From positions 62,001-126,000 of the forward strand of contig NZ_SWLZ01000002.1 in the NCBI RefSeq assembly GCF_005502275.1: a stretch of DNA of 64,000 nt, given 5' to 3'. A program made the translations under genes and the position numbers. Position 1 is the stretch's first letter. Each line of letters begins with the position of its first letter. This document shows, one piece after another, positions 36,518 through 45,859 of this stretch. The stretch comes from Robertmurraya siralis. GTDB taxonomy: Bacteria; Bacillota; Bacilli; Bacillales; Cytobacillaceae. The notes beneath the pieces were generated by a model. The model did not search any database and was not told the origin of the DNA. It saw only the letters and a program-made list of their open reading frames with translations.

Positions 36518-37297
36518 ATGAAATACTATGTGGTTGATGCGTTTGCCGAAAAACTGTTTGAAGGAAATCCCGCTGGAATTTGTATTATGAAGGAATGGCT
36601 TCCTGACGATTTAATGCAAAAAATTGCGATTGAAAACAACCTTTCTGAAACAGCATTTGCAGTAAAGGGTCCGCAAAATTATACGCTTAGATGGTTTACA
36701 CCTGGGGGAGAAATTAATCTCTGTGGTCACGCAACATTAGCAACGGCTTTTGTCATTATGAACTATTTTGAAAAGCAATTGGAGACCGTTCAATTCGAGA
36801 CGATGAGTGGGACACTTACTGTAAATAGGTGTAATGACTTATATGAGCTTGATTTCCCAACTGTTTCCTCGACTGAGATAACCATTACTGAACAAATGAT
36901 TGATGCATTAGGAACCACACCCATCGAAGCTTATCTAAATAGAGATTTACTATTTGTATTAGAATCAGAAGAAGCGGTAAGCAAAATAAGTCCTGACTAT
37001 TCAAAACTAGAGCAGCTTCCAGAAGGTCTTGGAGTGATTGTTACCGCCAAAGGTAATGAATATGATTTTGTTTCAAGAGCATTTTTTCCAAAATTAAAGG
37101 TAAATGAGGACCCGGTATGTGGTTCTGCCCACTGCAGTTTAATACCATTTTGGGCAAAGAAACAAATGAAACACGAAATGGTAGCAAGACAGTTATCCAA
37201 TAGAGGCGGAACCCTTTATTGTAAACTCGAAGACACAAGGGTAAAGATGGCTGGAAAAGCTGCACTCTACTTAATAGGGGAGATACATATCGGATAA
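36518..37297 (+). CDS. PhzF-family isomerase
   Basis: 259 residues. PhzF/DapF-like fold: N-terminal VDAFAEKLFEGNPAGICIM, catalytic glutamate in NLSETAFAV, WFTPGGEINLCGHATLATA and DPVCGSAHCSLIPFW. Members act as epimerases or isomerases on small amino or hydroxy acids. ATG behind AGGAGGT. Divergent from the MocR regulator, which probably controls it; substrate unknown. Confidence 0.93.
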   Translation: MKYYVVDAFAEKLFEGNPAGICIMKEWLPDDLMQKIAIENNLSETAFAVKGPQNYTLRWFTPGGEINLCGHATLATAFVIMNYFEKQLETVQFETMSGTLTVNRCNDLYELDFPTVSSTEITITEQMIDALGTTPIEAYLNRDLLFVLESEEAVSKISPDYSKLEQLPEGLGVIVTAKGNEYDFVSRAFFPKLKVNEDPVCGSAHCSLIPFWAKKQMKHEMVARQLSNRGGTLYCKLEDTRVKMAGKAALYLIGEIHIG

Positions 37298-37389
37298 TCA
37301 ATACCGGGGAGATGTTAAAACAGCCAAATCAGGCTTTTTAATCAAATCAATCATCATAAGCTTGGCTTTTTATGCCAGGCTATTATTTT

Positions 37390-37452
37390 GGCTTTGTTAA
37401 ATAGAATTGTTGTTAAAATGAGCCAAAAATCAACACCGACATATAACAGAAC
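37390..37452. mobile_element. MITE-like or insertion-sequence-end remnant, copy C (63 bp)
   Basis: Starts GGCTTTGTTAAATAG and ends with TATAACAGAAC, inverted relative to copy A at 9775-9858. Both hold the block GAGCCAAAAATCAACACC (reverse complement in A). It lies between phzF and the gal operon; the downstream half of this 338-bp gap holds the gal operator. A weak AGCTTGGC/GCCAGGCT stem at 37359-37381 may terminate phzF. Confidence 0.75.
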
Positions 37453-37563
37453 GATTATTGTAAATGAATATCAATACAGTTAACTTCAATGATTTAGAGA
37501 TTCGTCTACTCATAATAAAATCATATTGCTTTTTTTGCCAAAATATAGTAGACTTTTTAAAAA

Positions 37564-37586
37564 CTTAATTAAATTAATTAACTAAG
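37564..37586 (+). promoter_or_regulatory. operator of the gal operon, shared with the ROK regulator gene
   Basis: CTTAATTAAATTAATT followed by AACTAAG lies 50 bp before galK. Nearly the same string (CTTAATTAAATTAATT, then TACTA) is at 43583-43603 upstream of the ROK gene. At the gal site TATAGT (37543-37548) could be the -10, with the operator just downstream of the start point. Confidence 0.75.
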
Positions 37587-37635
37587 TAAAGAGCAAAGCA
37601 AATTCTTCCTCTGCATACCTAAGGAGGCGTTAGAA

Positions 37636-38817
37636 ATGATTGAAACTCCCCATCTAATAAGCAAATTTCAGGCTATTTTTCAAACAAGGACTGTACCGAG
37701 AGTCTTTTTTGCCCCAGGGCGAATTAACTTAATCGGTGAGCATACCGATTATAACGGAGGTCACGTCTTCCCTATAGCGATCAACTACGGCACTTATGCA
37801 TTGGGCAGCATACGGGAAGATCAAAAGCTTCGCTTTTATTCAATGAATTTTCCCGAAACGGGTATTATTGAATGCGATCTATCTGATTTAGCCTATCATG
37901 AGCAAGACAACTGGGCAAACTACCCTAAAGGAATGCTCTTATTCTTGAAAAATTCAGGCTGTAAAATCCTTCAAGGAGCAGATCTCTTTTTTTATGGAAA
38001 TCTCATTCATAGCGCCGGCCTTTCTTCCTCCGCTTCCATCGAGCTTGCAACTGGTGTTTTGAGCAACGGATTATATAATCTAAATATGGCTCGAATGAAA
38101 ATGATTCGAATCGGGCAAATGGTTGAAAATCAATATATGGGTGTGAACAGCGGAATTATGGACCAATTTGTGATTGGTATGGCAAAAACGGATCATGCCC
38201 TTCTCCTAAATTGTCAAACATTAGAGTATAAATATGCACCCATTCTTTTAAATGATTACTCGATTATCATCATTAATACGAATAAACAACGGACATTGGC
38301 AGGATCCAAATATAACGAGCGGCGAGCTCAGTGTGAACAGGCTCTTATGGACCTTCAACAGAATCTGTCCATAAATAGTTTAGGAGACTTAACCCCTCAA
38401 GAATTTGAGGCTCATAAATACCTCATCCGTGATGAAATCAATCGCAAACGGGCAAAGCATGTCATTTATGAAAACGCTCGCACATTAGAGGCTTCGAGAA
38501 AATTACAGCAAGGAGATCTCCCCTACTTCGGAAAATTAATGAATGAATCGCATCACTCTCTAAGGGACGAATATGAAGTAACTGGATATGAGCTCGACTC
38601 GATAGTAGAGGCTGCTTGGAAACAGGATGGCGTTCTAGGTGCCCGAATGACAGGAGCAGGCTTTGGAGGCTGTGCAATTGCTATTGTTCAAAAGACCAAA
38701 GTGAATGATTTTAAGAGCAATGTCAACCGAATATATAAAGAAAAAGTTGGCTATGACGCTGATTTTTATCCTGCTTCAATCGGGGGCGGAGCAAAAGAAA
38801 TCAGGAGGAGATACTAA
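37636..38817 (+). CDS. galK: galactokinase
   Basis: 393 residues. Phosphorylates alpha-D-galactose at O1 with ATP. GHMP-kinase motifs: GRINLIGEHTDYNGG (substrate), SAGLSSSASIELATG (ATP loop) and GARMTGAGFGGC. Start ATG behind AAGGAGG. First gene of galK-galE-galT-galM; galE begins two bases after its stop. Confidence 0.97.
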   Translation: MIETPHLISKFQAIFQTRTVPRVFFAPGRINLIGEHTDYNGGHVFPIAINYGTYALGSIREDQKLRFYSMNFPETGIIECDLSDLAYHEQDNWANYPKGMLLFLKNSGCKILQGADLFFYGNLIHSAGLSSSASIELATGVLSNGLYNLNMARMKMIRIGQMVENQYMGVNSGIMDQFVIGMAKTDHALLLNCQTLEYKYAPILLNDYSIIIINTNKQRTLAGSKYNERRAQCEQALMDLQQNLSINSLGDLTPQEFEAHKYLIRDEINRKRAKHVIYENARTLEASRKLQQGDLPYFGKLMNESHHSLRDEYEVTGYELDSIVEAAWKQDGVLGARMTGAGFGGCAIAIVQKTKVNDFKSNVNRIYKEKVGYDADFYPASIGGGAKEIRRRY

Positions 38818-38818
38818 A

Positions 38819-39814
38819 ATGAGTGTGTTGGTACTAGGAGGAGCAGGTTATATCGGATCTCACGCAGTCTATCAGCTTATTGACCAGAGCGAAGATGTAA
38901 TTGTTGTCGATAACCTCGAAACAGGGCATAAAGAAGCAGTACATCCAAAGGCCAAATTTTACGAAGGAGATATTCGTCATATCGAGTTTCTCCGCACTGT
39001 ATTTAAAAAGGAATCGATTGATGTCGTTCTCCATTTCGCAGCCAACTCCTTAGTTGGTGAATCAGTAGAAAAGCCACTTAAATACTTTGAAAACAATGTA
39101 TATGGAACACAGATCCTTCTCCAAGTATTGACAGAATTTAAGGTGAAAAATATGATCTTCTCCTCCACTGCAGCAACATATGGAGAGCCTGTATCTGTGC
39201 CGATTACAGAAACCATGCCGACCAATCCAACAAGTCCCTATGGAGAAACAAAACGGATGATGGAAAAAATCATGAAATGGACTGAACAAGCGCATGGCAT
39301 CCAGTATGTCTCCTTACGTTATTTCAATGTGGCAGGAGCAAGAGAGTCTGCTGAAATCGGAGAGGATCATCGACCTGAAACACATCTAGTCCCCATCCTT
39401 TTACAAACAGCACTAGGGAGGCGCCCTCATATAATAATGTTTGGTGAAGACTATGATACACCAGATGGTACATGTATTCGTGATTATATCCATGTCGAGG
39501 ATTTAATTGATGCCCATCTGTTGACTTTAAAATATTTAAGAGAAGGTGGAAAAAGTACGATCTTAAACTTGGGAAGTAATCGCGGATTTTCTGTCAAAGA
39601 AATGATTGAGGCTGCAAGAAGGATCACAGGAAGAGAGATTCCAGTAAAGAACGGACCACGCAGAGCAGGCGATCCGAGTATATTGATTGCAAGTTCTGAA
39701 AAAGCTAGACATGTGTTAGGTTGGAATCCTACTCGTACTTCCGTCTCAAAAATGATTCAGGATGCTTGGAATTGGCATTCTACACATCCAAAAGGCTATG
39801 AGAAGGACGTGTAG
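38819..39814 (+). CDS. galE: UDP-glucose 4-epimerase
   Basis: 331 residues. Interconverts UDP-galactose and UDP-glucose with bound NAD. Rossmann motif VLVLGGAGYIGSHAVYQL, catalytic SSTAATYGE and the YxxxK motif in SPYGETKRMME, then RYFNVAGA. The frame opens earlier inside galK; the true ATG at 38819 has GGAGGAG 8 nt upstream. Three bases separate it from galT. Confidence 0.97.
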   Translation: MSVLVLGGAGYIGSHAVYQLIDQSEDVIVVDNLETGHKEAVHPKAKFYEGDIRHIEFLRTVFKKESIDVVLHFAANSLVGESVEKPLKYFENNVYGTQILLQVLTEFKVKNMIFSSTAATYGEPVSVPITETMPTNPTSPYGETKRMMEKIMKWTEQAHGIQYVSLRYFNVAGARESAEIGEDHRPETHLVPILLQTALGRRPHIIMFGEDYDTPDGTCIRDYIHVEDLIDAHLLTLKYLREGGKSTILNLGSNRGFSVKEMIEAARRITGREIPVKNGPRRAGDPSILIASSEKARHVLGWNPTRTSVSKMIQDAWNWHSTHPKGYEKDV

Positions 39815-39817
39815 GGA

Positions 39818-41296
39818 ATGATTGAAGAATATATAACGGGTCTCATTCATCAAGCGTTGAAAGTTGATCTAATTGAGCCTGAAGATCAAATTTTCACTAG
39901 AAACCAAGTTTTAGGATTGCTAGAAATCGAAACATTTCCAGAAAGAAAGGTTTCCGCCTATATGGATTCAATCCCGAATCTTCTGGAGAAAATCATTATG
40001 TATGCAGTTAAACATGGCACCATCCAAAATACGCTTTCTGCCAAAGAAATTCTAGCAGCAAATATCATGAATTGCTTTATGCCGAAGCCATCGGCTGTAA
40101 ATTCTGTTTTCAATCAGAAATACAACGAAGAGCCTAAAAAAGCGACCGATTATTTTTACAATCTAAGTAAAAACAGCAATTATATACAGTTGAACCGCAT
40201 CGCAAAGAATATTTCCTATAAAGTGAATACACAGTATGGCCAAATGGACATTACCATTAATTTATCCAAGCCTGAAAAGGAACCTGAGCAAATTAAACGG
40301 GAAGGTGAATTTAAAAACAGCAGTAACTATCCAAAATGTTTATTATGTATGGAAAATGAGGGATATATCGGAAGAGCTGATCATCCGGCTCGAGCTAATC
40401 ATCGAATTATACGCATTCCTCTCAAAAAGAATAACTGGTATTTGCAATATTCTCCATATCTTTATTATAACGAGCACTGTATTTTATTTTCTGAAGACCA
40501 TCGTCCGATGAAAATACATCGAAGAACATTTGAAAATATACTCCATTTCACGGCAAAATTCCCCCATTACTTTATTGGCTCAAACGCTGATTTACCTATT
40601 GTAGGGGGATCGATTTTGAGTCATGATCATTATCAGGGCGGAAACTATGAATTTGCCATGACAAGAGCAAAAGAGGACTTTTCCTTTAAACTAAAGAATT
40701 ATCCAGAAATTCACGCTTCTGTCCTCCATTGGCCCATGTCTGTCATTCGATTGAGGGCGGAAAACATCGATGTTCTTGTTGAAGCTTGCGAAGATATTCT
40801 TCAAACATGGAAAGGCTATTCTGACGAACTCGCTCAAATTATGGCCTATACAGAAGATACTCCCCACAACACGATTACACCCATAGCGAGAAATCGAGAT
40901 GGAATGTACGAAATCGACCTAGTACTTAGAAATAATCGAACAACTAAAGAACACCCACTGGGAATTTTCCATCCTCATGAAGATGTTCATCATATCAAGA
41001 AGGAAAATATCGGTTTAATTGAGGTGATGGGGTTGGCTGTTCTTCCACCACGATTAAAGGGAGAATTGGTCGAAATTCAAGCTTTTCTTTTAGGTAAAGT
41101 TCAACAAGTGGCAACCAAGCATTCCGTTTGGGCAAAAAAATTAAAAGCGACCTATGAACATCTGACAAATGAAGAACAGGTCAATTATATATTATTTGAA
41201 GAACTGGGAAAAAAATTTGTCAAGTGCCTGAAAGATTCCGGGGTTTTTAAAGAAAAAGAGGCTTTTGAAAGATTCATAAATACATTGAATAAATAG
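39818..41296 (+). CDS. galT: galactose-1-phosphate uridylyltransferase, class II (Firmicutes type)
   Basis: 492 residues, the long Gram-positive form unrelated in length to the 350-residue HIT-fold GalT. Motifs: PKCLLCMENEGYIGRADHPA, GGSILSHDHYQGGNYEFAM and YEIDLVLRNNRTT. Transfers UMP from UDP-glucose to galactose 1-phosphate. Third gene of the Leloir operon, close behind galE. Confidence 0.95.
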   Translation: MIEEYITGLIHQALKVDLIEPEDQIFTRNQVLGLLEIETFPERKVSAYMDSIPNLLEKIIMYAVKHGTIQNTLSAKEILAANIMNCFMPKPSAVNSVFNQKYNEEPKKATDYFYNLSKNSNYIQLNRIAKNISYKVNTQYGQMDITINLSKPEKEPEQIKREGEFKNSSNYPKCLLCMENEGYIGRADHPARANHRIIRIPLKKNNWYLQYSPYLYYNEHCILFSEDHRPMKIHRRTFENILHFTAKFPHYFIGSNADLPIVGGSILSHDHYQGGNYEFAMTRAKEDFSFKLKNYPEIHASVLHWPMSVIRLRAENIDVLVEACEDILQTWKGYSDELAQIMAYTEDTPHNTITPIARNRDGMYEIDLVLRNNRTTKEHPLGIFHPHEDVHHIKKENIGLIEVMGLAVLPPRLKGELVEIQAFLLGKVQQVATKHSVWAKKLKATYEHLTNEEQVNYILFEELGKKFVKCLKDSGVFKEKEAFERFINTLNK

Positions 41297-41307
41297 GTGA
41301 AAATACA

Positions 41308-42351
41308 ATGAATATTGAAATGAAGAAGATATTTGATAAGTGGCAGGAATACACACTAGCCAATGATCGGGGCATGTCCATTCATGTATTAGATTTTGGG
41401 GGAATCATTACAAAAATATTCGTACCTGATAAATTAGGAAATAGGGAAAATATCGTCCTCAGTTACCGGGACTATCATGATTATGAAATGAACCCTCACT
41501 ATTTAGGTGCCATCATTGGTCGAGTTGCCGGAAGAATCCAAAATGCTTCCTTTGAATTAGAAAACAAAACGTATCAGTTGACGTCCAATAACGGAAAAAA
41601 CCATTTGCACGGTGGTCCTGATGGATTTCACAGGGTCCTTTGGAAAACAACTCCGTTTCAAACAAAGGATACTGTTGGTGTAAAATTTACCCATAAAAGC
41701 TTAGATGGTGAAGGTGGTTATCCTGGAAACGTTGAAATAGTCGTCACCTATACTCTAACCAATGATAATGAGTTTATCCTAGACTATGAGGCAAGTAGTG
41801 ACCAAACAACGCCCCTGACATTAACGAACCATTCCTATTTTAACTTAAGTGGTGATCTAAAACGTTCCATCGAGGAGCACCGTGTCATGATTTTCAGTAG
41901 TAAGTTTGTCGAATTAGACATGGATTTAATTTCCACTGGGAAGCTTATCGATGTGGAAGGTACCCCATTTGATTTTCGTAATGGCGGATTAACGTTGAAA
42001 ACTGGGTTTCACAGCTCCTTCGAGCAAAATGTCAAGGTTGGAAATGGTTATGACCATTATTTCCTCTTTGACGAGCAAGAGGATGTGAAAGCACTCCTTG
42101 AGGATTCCATAAGCGGAAGAATCATGACTGTTAAAACCAATCAACCGGGAATGGTGATGTATACCTCCAATTCAATGGACAAAGGCTGGAATTTAAGAGA
42201 GTGTCTTTCACAGAAGTATTTAGGTGTTTGCTTTGAAACTCAAGGTTCACCCGCCTCCTTACATCAACAAGGCTTCCCTAGCATTATTTTAAAAGCAGGG
42301 GAAAGATACGCAAAACAAACCGTATTTTCGTTTCGTTTGAAGGATGATTAA
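41308..42351 (+). CDS. galM: aldose 1-epimerase (galactose mutarotase)
   Basis: 347 residues. Mutarotase motifs: YLGAIIGRVAGRIQNASF, NGKNHLHGGPDGFHRVLW (catalytic histidine region), LTNHSYFNLSGD and a C-terminal CFETQGSPASLHQ glutamate. Supplies alpha-galactose to galK from beta-galactose. Last gene of the operon, 11 bp after galT, with AGGTG before the ATG. Confidence 0.95.
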   Translation: MNIEMKKIFDKWQEYTLANDRGMSIHVLDFGGIITKIFVPDKLGNRENIVLSYRDYHDYEMNPHYLGAIIGRVAGRIQNASFELENKTYQLTSNNGKNHLHGGPDGFHRVLWKTTPFQTKDTVGVKFTHKSLDGEGGYPGNVEIVVTYTLTNDNEFILDYEASSDQTTPLTLTNHSYFNLSGDLKRSIEEHRVMIFSSKFVELDMDLISTGKLIDVEGTPFDFRNGGLTLKTGFHSSFEQNVKVGNGYDHYFLFDEQEDVKALLEDSISGRIMTVKTNQPGMVMYTSNSMDKGWNLRECLSQKYLGVCFETQGSPASLHQQGFPSIILKAGERYAKQTVFSFRLKDD

Positions 42352-42364
42352 TTTCATCAAAAAG

Positions 42365-42395
42365 ATAGGCTGATCCTCCCGTGGTTTCAGTCTAT
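42365..42395. terminator. weak bidirectional terminator between galM and the ROK gene
   Basis: ATAGGCTGA (42365-42373) pairs with TCAGTCTAT (42387-42395) with one G-T pair. It overlaps the last codons of the convergent ROK gene. Only a short T run. Confidence 0.45.
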
Positions 42396-43544
42396 TTGGA
42401 TCGGCGGATCAAATATTTCAATTAATAGCAAAGCAACAGCTCCTAAGATCGTCGCATCCTCACCCAGACGTGTAACCGTCACGACCGTTTCCTTTGCCTT
42501 ATTGGTTAGTACCTTCTGTTTCACCGTTTCAAGGAGTGCCGGCATAATAAATCTTTCACTTTTCATTACCCCTCCCCCTAGAACAATCTTGCTTGGATTG
42601 AAGAGATGAATCAAATTGGCTAAGCCAATTCCAATCATTTTACCTGTCTCTACAAGAAGATCTGCATAAGCTTGGTTCCCATTTAAGGCAGATTCGTACA
42701 CTTCTTTTGCTGTAAGATCGGCAGAAAACTGTTTACCTGCCCTTTTAGCAATGGCAGCCCCGCTTACAAACGTTTGAAGACAGCCCTGATTTCCACACTC
42801 GCAAATATCCCCATTAATATCAATAGTCATATGACCGAATTCTCCTGCTATCCCTTGCGCTCCGTGGTACAGCTTTCCATTGATAACAACTCCTGCCCCT
42901 ACACCACGTCCAATATTCACAGCAACCATACTTTCAAAAGCTTCATGCCCGCCAAACCAAGATTCACCCAAAGCAAAGGCTCTTGCATCATTTTCTACCT
43001 TTACAGTTATGTTAAACTCTTCTTCGATTACAGATTTAATTGGGATATTTTTCAAATTTAAGATTGGAGCAACGAGGGAGGTTCCTGTATCTACATCAAC
43101 CACCCCATGCATGGCGATCCCGATTCCAATGATTTTATCTTGTGCTTGAAACACCCTTTTTATCGTAGCTATTAAAACAGCAAGAAACTGATCATTTGTA
43201 ATCGGTGTATCTAACTTACTAGCGGCCCGTTCATAAATGGTACCCATTAAATCGGTAAGGATACATTCTACCCGTTCTGGCCCTGCATCTACTCCAATAA
43301 CGTAAAAACCATTCTTATGAATATGCAACATCGTTGGTCTGCGCCCACCGCTGGAGGAACCGAGCGTACTCTCTCTTACAATCCCTTGCGCTATTAGTTC
43401 TTTTACAATGCTGCTGACAGTCGGAGGGGTAAGGCTCGTCTCTTTGGCAATCTGTGCTCGTGAAATTGGTTCAGAAAGCCGAATTTTATTTAAAATGATT
43501 GATTTATTGACCGATTTCATTAATTGAAACGTACCACGCTGCAT
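42387..43544 (-). CDS. ROK-family transcriptional repressor, probable gal/xyl-type
   Basis: 385 residues. N-terminal winged helix (ISRAQIAKETSLTPPTVSSI), then a sugar-kinase-like ROK domain with VNIGRGVGAGVVINGKLYHG, GIAGEFGHM and the zinc motif ICECGNQGCLQ. ATG follows GGGGG. It converges on the gal operon, and its own promoter carries the 16-bp sequence that also stands before galK, so it probably represses both and is relieved by galactose or a related sugar. XylR of B. subtilis is the same class; xylose genes are not in the window. Confidence 0.92.
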   Translation of the reverse strand: MQRGTFQLMKSVNKSIILNKIRLSEPISRAQIAKETSLTPPTVSSIVKELIAQGIVRESTLGSSSGGRRPTMLHIHKNGFYVIGVDAGPERVECILTDLMGTIYERAASKLDTPITNDQFLAVLIATIKRVFQAQDKIIGIGIAMHGVVDVDTGTSLVAPILNLKNIPIKSVIEEEFNITVKVENDARAFALGESWFGGHEAFESMVAVNIGRGVGAGVVINGKLYHGAQGIAGEFGHMTIDINGDICECGNQGCLQTFVSGAAIAKRAGKQFSADLTAKEVYESALNGNQAYADLLVETGKMIGIGLANLIHLFNPSKIVLGGGVMKSERFIMPALLETVKQKVLTNKAKETVVTVTRLGEDATILGAVALLLIEIFDPPIQID

Positions 43545-43582
43545 GAAACATCCCCCATAAAATAATTATTGTCATTATAACA

Positions 43583-43603
43583 TAGTAAATTAATTTAATT
43601 AAG
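43583..43603 (-). promoter_or_regulatory. promoter and operator of the ROK repressor gene
   Basis: On the minus strand CTTAATTAAATTAATT and then TACTA match the gal operator at 37564. A TATAAT lies just downstream, so the operator would overlap the promoter between -35 and -10 and allow autorepression. Confidence 0.7.
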
Positions 43604-44139
43604 AAAAGAAGAATATTAATTAGATATGAGGAGCACGGTATGCCTTTTCCTTCTTGTGACAGAATATACTGTCTATTGTTTGCAGTGACATTATCCCTTT
43701 GCAAATAGCGTTTAACGGTGAAGCATTTATCGCACTGAATGTAATCGAGGAGCTCTCCGAGTCTTCTATGTCAATTGCAAAGAAGCAATCTAGAAGAATT
43801 CAATAGATTTATTGCATGCGTTAGCTTAACATAGGTGTAGTTCCAGATTCCCTAAAGGAAACATGGCACATTAGAAGGCAGCTCATCTATTAGATGAGCT
43901 GCCTTTATGGTTTATAACCCAGGTGTAACAGAAAAAAAATAAATTGCCTGTAAAAAGATTCCGTCCTTGACCAACTAAACATTCGCCAAATTAAAAAGAC
44001 CAGCGTTTGTTTCGAGTGAGTTTTTCAAGGTTGCTGCCAAACCTTAATCCATCTAATCTCATCGTCAAAACTTTCTCTCGCTCTTTGTAAAATCTACTAG
44101 CCTATCAGGAAACTGAGTTGTTCTTTATTGAACATTCTT
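43604..44139. other. intergenic region with an orphan 15-bp stem
   Basis: AAGGCAGCTCATCTA (43875-43889) is complementary to 43891-43905, a strong terminator-like hairpin with no gene ending beside it on either strand. Between 43680 and 43800 a short plus-strand frame exists without a start or family features; I do not call it. No gene seen. Confidence 0.6.
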
Positions 44140-44595
44140 CTACTCTTTTATTAATACTTTAACTACCAGCTTCTTGACATTTTGAGGGGTGTTAACAGAT
44201 ATACAAGGCATATGTGCATCTTCTGGGGCAAAATAGGCAAACATCCCCTCCTTAACCGTAAAAAAATCACCCTGCCCTTCTAAGAAGAATATATCATTTT
44301 CTTCATTATAGTCCTCTTTCATTACCATTTCATTTACATTACAATACCCCATCTTTTCCTGTCCAACCATTATGCACTGTATATCACTATATTTCCGATG
44401 AGCTTCCCAGGCTCCCTGTTCTAACCCTTTCGTTTCATATTCTGATATGACCGCAAAAACATTCTCACCATCAATTGGGTATTTACCAGATTCTAATTGG
44501 GATAAATCTGTATTTTTAATAAAGTGAATAGCTTTTTGAAAATGGCTCCCCATATTGGCTAACTGCTCAATATTATTTAGTGTATCAATCATCAT
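44140..44595 (-). CDS. YhcH/YjgK/YiaL family protein
   Basis: 151 residues, cupin-like fold. Signature stretches: WEAHRKYSDIQCIMVGQEKMG and FFAPEDAHMPCISV (as YFAPEDAHMPC here). Members include EbgC and YhcH, thought to be sugar-processing enzymes of sialate or other anomeric substrates. ATG with GGAG upstream. It follows the IclR regulator by 110 bp in the same direction, beside the uronate operon, and probably acts in the same pathway. Confidence 0.88.
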   Translation of the reverse strand: MMIDTLNNIEQLANMGSHFQKAIHFIKNTDLSQLESGKYPIDGENVFAVISEYETKGLEQGAWEAHRKYSDIQCIMVGQEKMGYCNVNEMVMKEDYNEENDIFFLEGQGDFFTVKEGMFAYFAPEDAHMPCISVNTPQNVKKLVVKVLIKE

Positions 44596-44705
44596 TTTTT
44601 CATATCTCCAATCTGAAAATCTTTCAATTTTTTATTCTGGAGTCAATCTCATGATGATTACCAGCACCGATTAGGTCAATCTTCAATCATTGCAAAAGTA
44701 GTCCC

Positions 44706-45461
44706 TTATTTGAAATAACCCAGTCGCTGTGATATTTTTTCCGCCGATTGAAGTAAGTTAGAAATATTGGATTCCTTGTTTACTTCCATTCGCTGCGTTG
44801 GACCAGCAATACTTACCGCAGCTATAACATTTCCTAAATGGTCAAAAATTGGCGCAGCAAAGCAAGTCAGTCCTTCTTCTATTTCTTCATTATCTTGAGC
44901 ATACCCTTTCCTGCGAACTTCATTTAATAGTTCTTTTATCTCTTGGGGATCTGTCATTGTCTTAGATGTATATTTTTTTAAGTTTCCCTTGAGATTACGC
45001 TCCACTTCTTTTGATGGTAGATGGGCTAATATCACTCTGCCAAGTCCCGTACAGTACGCAGGGCGTCTACTTCCTAATTTAGCTGTCGTTCCAATGGCGT
45101 TAGTACCCTCCTGTTTGTATAAATAGATAATTTCAGTGTTGTTATAAACCGCTAAGAAGGTTGTTTCTCCAACCTCTTCTGATAATTCCTGTAGTAATGG
45201 AATACTGGCCTTTGCCACATCAGTAGCCATTAAGCCTTTTATTCCTATTTCCAATGTCTTAATCCCTATCGTGTACGATTCGTTTAATCCATTTACTTCA
45301 ATAAATTCGTGATTCTTTAAGGTATTAACAATTCGGTGTACTGTAGTCTTTGGAATATTTGTCTGTCGAACAATCTCCGTCAGTGTAATCCCATTAGGAT
45401 GAAGAGAAATTGTTTCTAAAACTACTAACAAGTTATCTAAAGTACTATTTTTTTCATTCAT
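44706..45461 (-). CDS. IclR-family transcriptional regulator (KdgR-like role)
   Basis: 251 residues. N-terminal winged helix (GITLTEIVRQTNIPKTTVHR, then IVNTLKNHEFIEV), then an IclR effector domain with TTAKLGSRRPAYCTGLGRVI and GLTCFAAPIFDHLGNVIAAVS. Start ATG at 45461 with AGGTGG upstream (the frame opens at 45488). It is next to, and in the same direction as, the uronate catabolic operon, whose promoter has a double GGAAC-TTT-GTTCC palindrome of the IclR type. It is therefore the prime candidate regulator. Confidence 0.92.
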   Translation of the reverse strand: MNEKNSTLDNLLVVLETISLHPNGITLTEIVRQTNIPKTTVHRIVNTLKNHEFIEVNGLNESYTIGIKTLEIGIKGLMATDVAKASIPLLQELSEEVGETTFLAVYNNTEIIYLYKQEGTNAIGTTAKLGSRRPAYCTGLGRVILAHLPSKEVERNLKGNLKKYTSKTMTDPQEIKELLNEVRRKGYAQDNEEIEEGLTCFAAPIFDHLGNVIAAVSIAGPTQRMEVNKESNISNLLQSAEKISQRLGYFK

Positions 45462-45526
45462 AGTGATTACCCACCTATCATATTCCAATGCTCATTGGTC
45501 ATGGCTATTTTTTATATTATAAATAA

Positions 45527-45546
45527 ATCGGTATGATAATCCCGAT
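45527..45546. promoter_or_regulatory. imperfect palindrome upstream of the IclR gene
   Basis: ATCGGTATGATAATCCCGAT (16 of 20 positions symmetric) lies 66 bp before the IclR start, near a TATAAT on the minus strand. It differs from the uronate-operon palindrome, so another regulator may bind. The rest of the 398-bp gap shows no gene. Confidence 0.45.
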
Positions 45547-45859
45547 ATTATTTTTAATATAATCCGGATCATTGATATATTTTGGTCTCTTCTTTATGAA
45601 ATTTTAATTTTTCCATCCTTTACTTACTAGGTTTGCCAAAGGAAGACCAAACTCTCTTGCTCACTCTTTTCTGTTTTTTTCGAGATAGGAATCCCTTATC
45701 CAGTCAATCCTCATTTTATCCATTTTCACATTTAAAGCATTCCTTATCAGATTGCTCCCGGCCCTGGATCAATCATCATTCAGCTGCTCTTAGCAGTCAA
45801 CCATTTGCCCTCCTTTAAACTGACATAACAGGAAGATTGATTCCTCAATTTATTCAATA

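Noticed and set aside
42387-43544. Naming the ROK regulator xylR
   Set aside because: No xylose genes in the window; the shared operator ties it to the gal genes.
43680-43800. Short plus-strand frame ending SIAKKQSRRIQ
   Set aside because: About 48 codons, no start codon with a site, and no match I can name; could be a gene remnant but not supportable.
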